Positions 6,973-13,032 of a stretch of DNA of 13,032 bases are shown piece after piece. The position numbers and the translations under genes are program-made. The notes under the pieces are model-generated. The model was not told the DNA's origin. It searched no databases and was given only the letters and a program-made list of their open reading frames with translations. Each line of letters starts with the position of its first letter. Position 1 is the first letter of the stretch. The stretch is from Lutibacter sp. (GTDB lineage Bacteria > Bacteroidota > Bacteroidia > Flavobacteriales > Flavobacteriaceae). The stretch is from the NCBI GenBank assembly GCA_030599055.1, contig JAUVOS010000051.1, positions 1-13,032 on the forward strand, in the 5' to 3' direction.

Positions 6973-6980
6973 TAAATTTG
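6973..6980 (+). promoter_or_regulatory. Possible -7 promoter element reading toward menB
   Basis: TAAATTTG matches TAnnTTTG on the plus strand, but the upstream T-rich sequence has no TTG at a suitable distance, and the leader to menB would be about 150 bases. This is the only exact match in the 212-base spacer between the divergent esterase-like and menB genes. Confidence 0.2.
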
Positions 6981-7137
6981 CGGATATAAAACGAAATATG
7001 TGATATAAATAAGCGTATTAATATTTGTAAATGTTAATTTTTTGCAAGATTACTACTCATTAATATTTTTCTTTATTCTCAATATTTTTTTACTGATTAC
7101 TATTTAAATATTAGCAAAACAAAAACAACTTTATATT

Positions 7138-7959
7138 ATGCAAAAAAGAGATTGGAAAACCATACGAGAATACGAAGATATTTTATTTGAATATTTTGAA
7201 GGTATTGCAAAAATAACCATTAACAGGCCCGAGGTTTACAATGCATTTAGGCCCAAAACGAATTTTGAAATTTTAGATGCACTTGAAATTTGTCGTGAAG
7301 ACAATGCAATTGATGTAGTTGTCTTAACAGGAGCCGGTGATAAAGCTTTTTGTAGTGGAGGCGACCAAAATGTAAAAGGTGTTGGAGGTTATGTAGGAGA
7401 AGATGGCGTTCCACGTTTAAATGTTCTTGATATTCATAAACGTTTGCGTGAATTGCCAAAACCGGTTATTGCTATGGTAAATGGATATGCTATAGGTGGC
7501 GGTCACGTGCTTCACGTGGTTTGCGATTTAACAATAGCTAGTGATAACGCTCGTTTTGGACAAACAGGACCAAAAGTAGGGAGCTTTGATGGTGGTTTTG
7601 GTTCTTCTTATTTAGCACGTCATGTCGGGCAGAAAAAAGCGCGAGAGATTTGGTTCTTGTGTGAGCAATATACTGCTGAAGAAGCTGAAAAAATGGGAAT
7701 GGTAAACAAAGTTGTCCCTCTTGTTGATCTAGAAGACACGACTGTTGCTTGGTGTAAAACTATGCAAAAGCGTTCACCAATGGCATTACGGATGATCAAA
7801 CGTTCTCTTAATGCAGAATTAGACGGACAACATGGTTTAATGCAACTTGCCGGTGATGCTACACTTATGTATTATTTGATGGAAGAAGCCCAAGAAGGAA
7901 AAAAAGCATTTTTAGAAAAACGGGAACCAAATTTTAAACAATTTCCAAAATTCCCATAA
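7138..7959 (+). CDS. menB: 1,4-dihydroxy-2-naphthoyl-CoA synthase
   Basis: MenB, a crotonase-fold enzyme, closes the second ring of menaquinone by converting o-succinylbenzoyl-CoA to 1,4-dihydroxy-2-naphthoyl-CoA in the cytoplasm. The 273-residue product matches the family end to end: FCSGGDQNVKG (71-81) and GYAIGGGHVLH (116-126) form the CoA and oxyanion-hole region, FGQTGPKVGSFDGG (140-153) the active-site loop, W172 in REIWFLC, and the C-terminal PNFKQFPKF block. The glycine at 144 (QTG) rather than aspartate places it with the bicarbonate-dependent type, as in E. coli. The ATG start is in place for the family. The other men genes that usually adjoin it in Bacteroidetes are absent here; isochorismate synthase lies 6 kb away on the same strand. 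Downstream the lipoprotein gene follows after 88 bases. Confidence 0.97.
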   Translation: MQKRDWKTIREYEDILFEYFEGIAKITINRPEVYNAFRPKTNFEILDALEICREDNAIDVVVLTGAGDKAFCSGGDQNVKGVGGYVGEDGVPRLNVLDIHKRLRELPKPVIAMVNGYAIGGGHVLHVVCDLTIASDNARFGQTGPKVGSFDGGFGSSYLARHVGQKKAREIWFLCEQYTAEEAEKMGMVNKVVPLVDLEDTTVAWCKTMQKRSPMALRMIKRSLNAELDGQHGLMQLAGDATLMYYLMEEAQEGKKAFLEKREPNFKQFPKFP

Positions 7960-8047
7960 CTTAAAATAAAGAAACAGTGCTAGTTATGTATTTTTCTTTA
8001 CACAGCCTTTCTATATTTTTTGCATCTGTTGATTAAAGTCTTTTAAC

Positions 8048-8434
8048 ATGTTTAAACTCATAAATCTATTTTTAATTCTCGCTTTATCACTCATAGCCTG
8101 TACAGAACAAAACACGAGCACTCAAGAAACAGATCATCAAGAATTATCCGAAAAATATCAAATCATTGTCGAAATTGTAAATAGTGTTGCATGTACAAAT
8201 GCTGAAGACTGGACATATACTGCAATAGGAGCAAAGGCTTGTGGAGGTCCTCATGGATATATAGCATATTCGCTATCAGGTATTGATGTAGCTAATTTTT
8301 TAAATCTTGTTTCTGAATATACAACAGCTGAACACGAATTCAATATAAAATGGGGTATAATGTCCGATTGTTCTTTGGAACCGGTGCCGACTGATGTTAT
8401 TTGTGACGATGGTGTCGCACAATTGATTTATTAA
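8048..8434 (+). CDS. Small lipoprotein with four conserved-looking cysteines
   Basis: The 128-residue product starts with a lipoprotein signal ending in the lipobox LIAC, so C18 is probably lipidated and the mature protein anchored in the envelope. The mature part has a polar linker (residues 19-35) and a compact domain with exactly four further cysteines (C49, C65, C108, C119), suggesting two disulfides. The motifs CTNAEDWTYTAIGAKACGGP (49-68), the YIAYS strand and KWGIMSDCSL look like domain signatures; I recall similar small flavobacterial proteins without an assigned function. No catalytic motif is visible. The ATG start directly precedes the signal peptide. It is on the same strand as menB but probably independent of the pathway. 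Its 3' end faces the sigma-factor unit. Confidence 0.8.
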   Translation: MFKLINLFLILALSLIACTEQNTSTQETDHQELSEKYQIIVEIVNSVACTNAEDWTYTAIGAKACGGPHGYIAYSLSGIDVANFLNLVSEYTTAEHEFNIKWGIMSDCSLEPVPTDVICDDGVAQLIY

Positions 8435-8456
8435 GATTTTTCAATAGAATTAATTA

Positions 8457-8488
8457 AATTTCAAAATACCCTGTATAATTTCAAAATA
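8457..8488. repeat. Direct repeat of AATTTCAAAATA, 20-bp period
   Basis: AATTTCAAAATA occurs at 8457-8468 and again at 8477-8488. The period of 20 bases is about two DNA turns. It lies between two convergent genes, so a promoter role is doubtful. The whole 8435-8606 spacer has no gene. Confidence 0.4.
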
Positions 8489-8521
8489 TTTTTTTGTTTT
8501 ACAATATTCAAATTGTAAGCA

Positions 8522-8539
8522 TAACCGTAGCTATGGTTA
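8522..8539. repeat. Near-perfect palindrome in a convergent spacer
   Basis: TAACCGTAG and CTATGGTTA form a 9-base inverted repeat with one G-T mismatch and no spacer. It is flanked by purine-rich sequence unlike the rest of the spacer. It could be a bidirectional transcript-end structure or a REP-like element; there is no U-run directly after it on either strand. Confidence 0.4.
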
Positions 8540-8606
8540 GAATTTTAAGTGAAGTAAAACGGAAAAAGATAAAGAAATTATCGGGTGTTTTGGTGTCTAA
8601 TTGGTA

Positions 8607-9218
8607 TTAATCACTTATTAACTCCTTATAATTTGCTTTTAAACGCTTGAGTAAAATACCATAAATCAATAAATAAACCAAGAGAATAACTCCAAGGGCT
8701 AAGAATGTAAAAAGTACTACAATTCCCCAAACTATTAATTGACCGTTTTCTCCAAATTTTTCAATAATATCAGCGTATTCAGGCGCTTGTATAGCAATAC
8801 TAAAACCATATAGAATTGCGAAAGCATACAAGGCTAAAATGGTGAGAATATAATTTTTTACAGTTTGTCGAGTTTTTAAAATGCTCCGAATAAGTTCTTT
8901 AGTGTTATTCGTTACACTAATGCTTTTATAATTTTTGTAAAATAAATAAATAAAAATAATAGGCACAATATAAGTGAGGATACTAATACCGACAATAAAG
9001 TGGTATAGTCCGATATCTTTTAACATTTCCCAATCATTTTTCGCAAATATGTTAATAAGGGTCAGTACGACAAACTCAATAATACTAATATAAAATAACC
9101 ATTTTACGATAGATGATGATCTACGATGAATCATCTTAGTAATCGTGTTAGAATCTAGCTGGTTATCTTTATACTCTTGTTCTTGCCAGACTTTTTTATA
9201 TTTTTTTAAATTTTCCAT
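8607..9218 (-). CDS. Four-helix membrane protein paired with the ECF sigma factor, possible anti-sigma factor
   Basis: The 203-residue protein has a charged cytoplasmic N terminus (residues 1-36, with KKYKKVWQEQEY), then four predicted membrane helices at about 39-58, 71-95, 123-143 and 160-190, and a short basic tail. There is no zinc-binding ZAS motif (HxxxCxxC). The start ATG is 2 bases after the stop of the sigma factor, so the two are translationally coupled. That pairing is frequent for sigma factors and their membrane-bound inhibitors, which is the basis of the role proposed here; the sequence itself does not show it. The helices lack charged pairs or transport motifs that would suggest a transporter. 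Confidence 0.75.
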   Translation of the reverse strand: MENLKKYKKVWQEQEYKDNQLDSNTITKMIHRRSSSIVKWLFYISIIEFVVLTLINIFAKNDWEMLKDIGLYHFIVGISILTYIVPIIFIYLFYKNYKSISVTNNTKELIRSILKTRQTVKNYILTILALYAFAILYGFSIAIQAPEYADIIEKFGENGQLIVWGIVVLFTFLALGVILLVYLLIYGILLKRLKANYKELISD

Positions 9219-9220
9219 AT

Positions 9221-9715
9221 CTATGGATTTAATATCTCTTTTAATTTATTTTTGGTTCTATTCATTTTTACACGAGCATTTACCTCACTAATTCCCAAAC
9301 ACAGGGCAATATCTTTATAAGGTTTATCTTCTAAATATAATAAAACCAAGGCTTTTTCCACATCGTTTAAAGTATGAATAGCTTTATATAACATCGCTAA
9401 ATGTTGTTCTGTTGTATCATCGTAGGCTTCATATTCCAGTTCTTTAAGATTGTCGTAGATCTCACTGGTTTTTATGCTTCGTTTTGAACGCCTATAGAGA
9501 GATATTGCGGTATTAAGCGCAACACGATACATCCATGTGCTAAACTTAGAATCACCTCTAAATTTGTCATAGGCTTTCCATAATTGGATGCTTATTTCTT
9601 GAAACAAATCATTATGATCACTCGCATTGTTAGTGTAGGCTCTACACACTTTGTGAATGATATTCTGATTCGCTCCAAGATCCTTAACAAATTTTTGTTC
9701 GAGTTCGTTTGTCAC
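9221..9715 (-). CDS. ECF-family RNA polymerase sigma factor
   Basis: This 164-residue sigma-70 family protein has only regions 2 and 4, as in ECF factors. Region 2 spans about 18-78, with DLFQEISIQLWKAYDKF (36-52) and FSTWMYRVALNTAISLYRR (58-76) that melt and bind the -10 element. Region 4 spans about 110-162, with the helix-turn-helix KPYKDIALCLGISEVNARVK (131-150) that reads the -35. The GTG start is the only usable one: a stop lies three codons upstream. It is the first gene of a two-gene unit with the membrane protein at 8607-9218. A TGTAAC word on the minus strand (9766-9761), about 45 bases upstream, resembles AAC-containing ECF -35 elements and could reflect autoregulation, but I see no convincing -10 partner. 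Confidence 0.95.
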   Translation of the reverse strand: MTNELEQKFVKDLGANQNIIHKVCRAYTNNASDHNDLFQEISIQLWKAYDKFRGDSKFSTWMYRVALNTAISLYRRSKRSIKTSEIYDNLKELEYEAYDDTTEQHLAMLYKAIHTLNDVEKALVLLYLEDKPYKDIALCLGISEVNARVKMNRTKNKLKEILNP

Positions 9716-9804
9716 GTTTGTTTAGTTGATTCGTTAATATGTCCTAAAAATACATAATTTGTTACAAAATACTCATTGTTTTTACAATTGAGTAGGTCAT
9801 TTCA

Positions 9805-9847
9805 ACAGTTCAGTAATTTTTTTTTGTTTAAATTGTAATAAGTTGGG
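9805..9847 (+). promoter_or_regulatory. Two LytTR-type half-sites upstream of the signalling cluster
   Basis: ACAGTTCAG (9805-9813) and TAAGTTGGG (9839-9847) each match the general LytTR target [TA][AC][CA]GTTN[AG][TG] at every position. Known sites are direct repeats with a period of about 21-22 bases; here the period is 34, so paired binding is uncertain. The cluster's own LytTR regulator (12155-12910) is the obvious candidate binder. Confidence 0.3.
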
Positions 9848-9894
9848 ACTTTTGGGGTGAGTTTAAATCAAATAACTAATTAAATCTTTAAATT

Positions 9895-10338
9895 ATGACA
9901 CGTATTATCATTACATTATTAATAAGTATTTTGAGTTTTTTACTAAATGCTCAAGAATCAAAAACAAATCGGGTAACTTCAGAAGATGGAATTACAATAG
10001 AGGTGACAATACCCAACACAAGTAGTAATAAAGGCAAGGTATATTTCGCATTATACAATTCAAAAGATAGTTTTATGCAACGAATCCCTTTTCAAAAAGC
10101 GGAAGCTGAATTAAAAGACAACAAAGCGGAAGTTCTTTTTACTAAGATTCCAAAAGGAGAATACGCAATTACTTGTTATCATGATGCAAATGACAATAAA
10201 AAAATGGACTTTGATGGTTTTATGCCTATTGAGGACTATGGTAGTTCAAATAATCCAGAATCGTTTGGGCCACCACAATTTGATGCATCAAAGTTTGAAG
10301 TTGTCGAAACAAATCTTACTTTTGAAATAAAATTTTAA
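9895..10338 (+). CDS. Secreted DUF2141 protein
   Basis: The 147-residue product has a signal peptide (residues 1-20, ending LLNAQ) and one DUF2141 domain, a small beta-rich domain of unknown function found in exported proteins. Typical family marks are visible: KGKVYFALYNSKDSF near 46-60, IPKGEYAITCYHDAND at 85-100, then the acidic NKKMDFDGFMPIEDYG at 101-116, whose regular Asp and Asn residues could bind a metal, and a closing SNNP...GPPQFDASKF block. The ATG start leads straight into the signal peptide. It opens the signalling cluster, 60 bases before the kinase gene. An envelope protein in the same transcript as a sensor may be its target or part of sensing (inference). Confidence 0.9.
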   Translation: MTRIIITLLISILSFLLNAQESKTNRVTSEDGITIEVTIPNTSSNKGKVYFALYNSKDSFMQRIPFQKAEAELKDNKAEVLFTKIPKGEYAITCYHDANDNKKMDFDGFMPIEDYGSSNNPESFGPPQFDASKFEVVETNLTFEIKF

Positions 10339-10398
10339 GAAATAAGTTCGACAAAATCGATAATCAAGAAAGAAGCATTACATTTTAAATTAATTTTT

Positions 10399-11742
10399 AT
10401 GTCGCGAATTATAAAATATATATCACCAATATTTATTATAGCTCTAATTATATATTTATTTGACCAAGGTAGTGGTTGGATTAGAGGAAACGAAATAACA
10501 AGTTTCAAAGATGAGTTGCAAAAATTTGGGATGTATTTAATGTATAGTGCTGTTTTAGGTACTGCAAATGTATGGGTAGTAGAAAAATTAGAACAAAGAT
10601 TTTCGTGGAAAACAGAACCAAAAAAAAGAGCTATTTATGGAGTTGTTGGTGCTGTTATTATAACCATGTTCAGCTTACTTTTACTCAGATTAATAACAGT
10701 TTTAGTGATTTATCAAAAAACATGGGATTATTTCTTAGCACATGAAAGAGCAGGTATCTACATTTATTCGTTTTTGATAACCATGTTTATCGTTTTGGTG
10801 TTTTATGTAATCCATTTTTATAGAGTGATAACCAAACAAGCCATTACTGAACATAAAACAATTGCCAAGACTGAAATAGCAAAATATGAAACTTTAAAAA
10901 GCCAGATTGATCCACATTTTTTATTTAACAGTTTAAATGTGCTGACTTCACTTATTGAAGAAAATCCACAACAAGCTGAAAAATTTACTACTAAATTATC
11001 AAAAGTTTACAGATATGTTTTGGAGCAAAAAGAAAAAACATTAGTTCCCTTACAAGAAGAAATTGATTTTGCAGAAGTGTATATGGAGTTGTTGAAAATG
11101 CGTTTTGAAGACTCCATACAATTTGAAATTCCTAATAGTTTTTCAAATGCTGATTTTAAAATAGCACCTCTTTCTTTGCAAATATTATTAGAAAATGCTG
11201 TAAAACACAATGCCATTTCCGCTGATAAACCTTTAAAAGTTAAAATTGTAGAACAAAACGGACAATTGGTTGTTACCAATAATTTTAATAAAAAAAATAC
11301 ATTAAAAAAGGGAACAGGAATTGGGCTTCACAATATTATAGATAGATACGCACTACTGACTAGAAAACAATTAGAAATTCTTAAAACAGAAGACAATTTT
11401 ATCGTAAAATTACCATTACTAACTCAAATAACTAAAATCATGAAAACAAAAGACAATACAGAAGAAAATAGATATTACAGAGCAAAAGAAAGAGTTGACA
11501 AAATGAAAGAATTCTACGCACACTTAATTTCGTATGTTGGGGTAAATACCTTTTTAGTATTTCTTAACTATTACACAGGTTGGGAGCATAAATGGTTTAT
11601 TTATCCACTAATAGGATGGGGAATAGGCCTATTATTTCATTATTTTGAGGCTTTTGGACATTATCCTTTCTTGAGTAAAAATTGGGAAGAACGAAAAATA
11701 AAAGAGCTAATGGACGAAGATAAAAAAGAAATGTGGGAATAA
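10399..11742 (+). CDS. LytS/YehU-type sensor histidine kinase fused to a C-terminal 2TM domain
   Basis: Four hydrophobic segments in residues 1-145 (about 6-21, 44-60, 79-104, 119-142) form the membrane sensor. The His_kinase domain follows: QIDPHFLFNSLN (169-180) with phospho-acceptor H173, the N-box LLENAVKHN (263-271), and the ATP-lid glycines GTGIGLHN (305-312). The kinase core ends near residue 340 (VKLPLL), the usual end of free-standing relatives. Residues 348-447 add a 2TM domain (RAKERVDKMKEFYAHL, two helices, KNWEERKIKELMDED), normally a separate gene. The join begins at an in-frame ATG (11440), exactly where a separate 2TM protein would start, so loss of a kinase stop codon is the simplest origin. 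The kinase should phosphorylate the LytTR regulator at 12155. The start ATG is 60 bases past DUF2141. Confidence 0.93.
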   Translation: MSRIIKYISPIFIIALIIYLFDQGSGWIRGNEITSFKDELQKFGMYLMYSAVLGTANVWVVEKLEQRFSWKTEPKKRAIYGVVGAVIITMFSLLLLRLITVLVIYQKTWDYFLAHERAGIYIYSFLITMFIVLVFYVIHFYRVITKQAITEHKTIAKTEIAKYETLKSQIDPHFLFNSLNVLTSLIEENPQQAEKFTTKLSKVYRYVLEQKEKTLVPLQEEIDFAEVYMELLKMRFEDSIQFEIPNSFSNADFKIAPLSLQILLENAVKHNAISADKPLKVKIVEQNGQLVVTNNFNKKNTLKKGTGIGLHNIIDRYALLTRKQLEILKTEDNFIVKLPLLTQITKIMKTKDNTEENRYYRAKERVDKMKEFYAHLISYVGVNTFLVFLNYYTGWEHKWFIYPLIGWGIGLLFHYFEAFGHYPFLSKNWEERKIKELMDEDKKEMWE

Positions 11743-11772
11743 TTATTCAACTAAAAAATAAAATTTAGACAC

Positions 11773-12090
11773 ATGAAAGTTATAAGCGACAATTTTAATA
11801 AGAGTTATAGTGACAAAGAAGAAAGATACAAACGAGCTAAAAAAAAGATTAAAAAAATTAAATCTTTTTATATACATCTAGTAGTATATATTATTATTAA
11901 TGTTTATACGGCTATAAAAGCCTTTATAGACCATGGCATTGAAGGTGCCGCGTATAGCTTTTTGGGGTTCGGACTTTTTTGGGGAATTGGTCTTTTCTTT
12001 CATTGGTACGGTGTTTTTGGGAAGAATTTATTATTTAGTAAAGATTGGGAAGAAAGAAAAATTAAGGATTTGATGGATAGGGATGATTAG
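11773..12090 (+). CDS. Free-standing 2TM-domain protein
   Basis: This 105-residue protein is a stand-alone 2TM domain: a basic amphipathic helix (ERYKRAKKKIKKIKSFYIHL, 17-36), membrane helices at about 34-51 and 61-82, and the signature FSKDWEERKIKDLMDRD at the C terminus. The same layout and signature form the last 100 residues of the upstream kinase, so the two domains are paralogues, probably from a local duplication. It lies 30 bases after the kinase and 64 before the regulator in one transcript. 2TM proteins recur beside LytS/LytTR pairs in Flavobacteriaceae, which suggests a part in the circuit, but their molecular role is unknown to me. The ATG start is well placed. Confidence 0.88.
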   Translation: MKVISDNFNKSYSDKEERYKRAKKKIKKIKSFYIHLVVYIIINVYTAIKAFIDHGIEGAAYSFLGFGLFWGIGLFFHWYGVFGKNLLFSKDWEERKIKDLMDRDD

Positions 12091-12154
12091 AAAAAAACTA
12101 AATTTGTCTCCCAAACAATCTCTAGAGAAGTTCATTATTAATCTTTAATTAAAA

Positions 12155-12910
12155 ATGATACATGTTATAATTATTGAAGATGAAAAGCCGGCCGCACGCC
12201 GTCTAGAAAGGATGTTGAACAGAAATGGCTTAGAAGTAAAAGAAAAACTGCCTAGTGTGGCAGACGCTATTAAATGGTTGCAACATAATAAAGAACCCGA
12301 TCTTATTTTTTTAGATATTCAGTTGTCAGACGGTCTATCGTTTGAAATATTTGAAAAAGTAAAATTAGAAAGTGCAATTATTTTTACCACTGCATACGAT
12401 AAGTATGCAATAAAGGCATTTAAACTGAATAGCATTGACTACCTACTAAAACCAATTGATGAGGATGAATTAGTAATAGCCATTCAAAAATTCCAAAAAC
12501 TTAATTCCAATAACAAAACTCAAGTATTAGACTTCAAAAGAATTAAAGAATTGTTACAAGACGAAACACCTGCTTATAAATTGCGTTTTACAACACAAGT
12601 AGGTCAGCATTTAAAGTTGATTGAAACCAAAGATATTGAATGTTTTTATAGTGAAGACAAAGCAACTTATGCCTATTTAAAATCACAAAAAGTTTATCTG
12701 TTAGACGGAAGTTTAGAAAGTATTTATACACAACTAAATCCCAAGACTTTTTTTAAAGTAAGTAGAAAATTTATAATTAATCTAAATGCAATAAAAGACA
12801 TCATTTCTTATACAAATAGTCGTCTGCAAATTAAATTAGCAAATTATAAGCAAGATATAATTATCGTAAGCCGCGAAAAAGTAAAAGATTTTAAGACGTG
12901 GTTGGGTTGA
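12155..12910 (+). CDS. LytTR-family response regulator
   Basis: This 251-residue cytoplasmic DNA-binding regulator has a receiver domain at about 2-116: acidic pocket E8, D9, E10, phospho-acceptor D54 in IFLDIQLSDG, the switch threonines T78/T79 in IFTTAYDKYAIKAF, and K99 in LLKPID. A LytTR DNA-binding domain spans about 145-250, with the conserved stretches CFYSEDKATYAYL and FFKVSRKFIINLNAI (about 204-218). It should accept phosphate from the kinase at 10399 and act on direct-repeat sites such as those at 9805-9847. The ATG start begins the first receiver strand (MIHVIIIEDE). It closes the cluster; the 7-bp repeat array begins 3 bases beyond its stop. Confidence 0.95.
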   Translation: MIHVIIIEDEKPAARRLERMLNRNGLEVKEKLPSVADAIKWLQHNKEPDLIFLDIQLSDGLSFEIFEKVKLESAIIFTTAYDKYAIKAFKLNSIDYLLKPIDEDELVIAIQKFQKLNSNNKTQVLDFKRIKELLQDETPAYKLRFTTQVGQHLKLIETKDIECFYSEDKATYAYLKSQKVYLLDGSLESIYTQLNPKTFFKVSRKFIINLNAIKDIISYTNSRLQIKLANYKQDIIIVSREKVKDFKTWLG

Positions 12911-12913
12911 AAG

Positions 12914-12948
12914 GCTTTATGCTGCACGCTATATGCTGTACGCTGTAA
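12914..12948. repeat. Degenerate 7-bp tandem repeat, five units, consensus GCTNNAN
   Basis: Five 7-base units run without a break: gctttat, gctgcac, gctatat, gctgtac, gctgtaa. They start directly after the LytTR gene. The unit length and style (a GC core followed by TA-rich bases) are the same as at 2074-2188, 11 kb away. No reading frame crosses the array. Confidence 0.65.
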
Positions 12949-12956
12949 AACACAAA

Positions 12957-13032
12957 ATTAACTATTCAACCCTACAAATATTCAACATTTCAACTATTTA
13001 ACCCTTCAACCCTTCAACCCTTCAACATTTAA
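12957..13032. repeat. 8-bp tandem repeat, consensus TTCAACNN, running off the window
   Basis: Nine 8-base units plus four bases extend to the last base. Most units read TTCAAC followed by CC, AT or TA; the unit at 12973-12980 is the most diverged. Phase is kept throughout without any insertion or deletion. The array probably continues beyond the window. A period of 8 does not fit a coding repeat. Confidence 0.75.

Noticed and set aside
7247..7459. Minus-strand open frame opposite menB
   Set aside because: It lies wholly inside menB, whose product is a full match to a known enzyme; the composition (many His and Leu) is that of an antisense shadow.
7967..8000. AT-only inverted repeat after menB as a terminator
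   Set aside because: The 8-base stem is nearly all A-T and the loop is 18 bases, which is expected by chance in sequence this AT-rich.
11007..11279. Minus-strand open frame opposite the histidine kinase
   Set aside because: It overlaps the conserved catalytic region of the kinase and has no signature of its own.
11440..11742. A separate 2TM gene starting at the internal ATG
   Set aside because: The kinase frame runs through without a stop, so one fused gene is the direct reading; internal initiation is possible and is noted as a finding instead.
12957..13032. CRISPR-like array
   Set aside because: The units are 8 bases with no spacers, and no cas gene is present; it is a short-period tandem repeat.

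Overview
The window is AT-rich (roughly two thirds A+T by eye) and reads as chromosomal DNA of a marine-type Flavobacteriaceae (Bacteroidetes). The evidence is a menaquinone pathway (isochorismate synthase and MenB), 2TM-domain proteins beside a LytS/LytTR pair, DUF2141, an exonuclease joined to a GIY-YIG domain, promoters that resemble TTTG-N-TAnnTTTG, weak Shine-Dalgarno signals, and short-period tandem repeats between genes. No phage, transposase, tRNA, rRNA or CRISPR gene was seen. No single stretch is clearly a new system. The unusual parts are a kinase-2TM fusion, a degenerate secreted esterase with a hendecad tail, a GIY-YIG domain that appears to have lost its acidic residues, and three families of short-period intergenic repeats.

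Layout. 1-882 (+) is the 3' part of isochorismate synthase; its 5' end lies outside the window. It overlaps tail-to-tail with a 65-residue membrane protein (874-1071, -). On the minus strand follow miaA (1154-2071), then a tight three-gene run transcribed from about 5250 downwards: secreted C1 cysteine peptidase (5227-4109), exonuclease/GIY-YIG protein (4106-3027, TTG start) and a voltage-gated-type potassium channel with a C-terminal zinc ribbon (3021-2203, GTG start). Upstream of the peptidase, after a 258-bp spacer with hairpins, a short 10-bp repeat and the best promoter in the window, lies a secreted esterase-like protein (6925-5486, -). menB (7138-7959, +) and a small lipoprotein (8048-8434, +) read away from it.

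8607-9715 (-) is a two-gene unit: ECF sigma factor followed by a four-helix membrane protein that is probably its partner. Divergent from it, 9895-12910 (+) is a four-gene signalling cluster: secreted DUF2141 protein, LytS-type histidine kinase fused to a 2TM domain, a free-standing 2TM protein, and a LytTR response regulator. Two matches to the general LytTR half-site consensus precede the cluster and suggest autoregulation (inference).

Two intergenic regions 11 kb apart (2074-2188 and 12914-12948) carry the same type of degenerate 7-bp tandem repeat, and the window ends inside an 8-bp tandem repeat (12957-13032, consensus TTCAACNN). No gene-free stretch exceeds 300 bases.

How the genes work together: the two men genes feed menaquinone synthesis for respiration; miaA modifies tRNA position 37; the kinase, 2TM protein and regulator form one sensory circuit; the sigma factor and membrane protein form another. 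The peptidase-nuclease-channel run shares transcription but shows no obvious common function.
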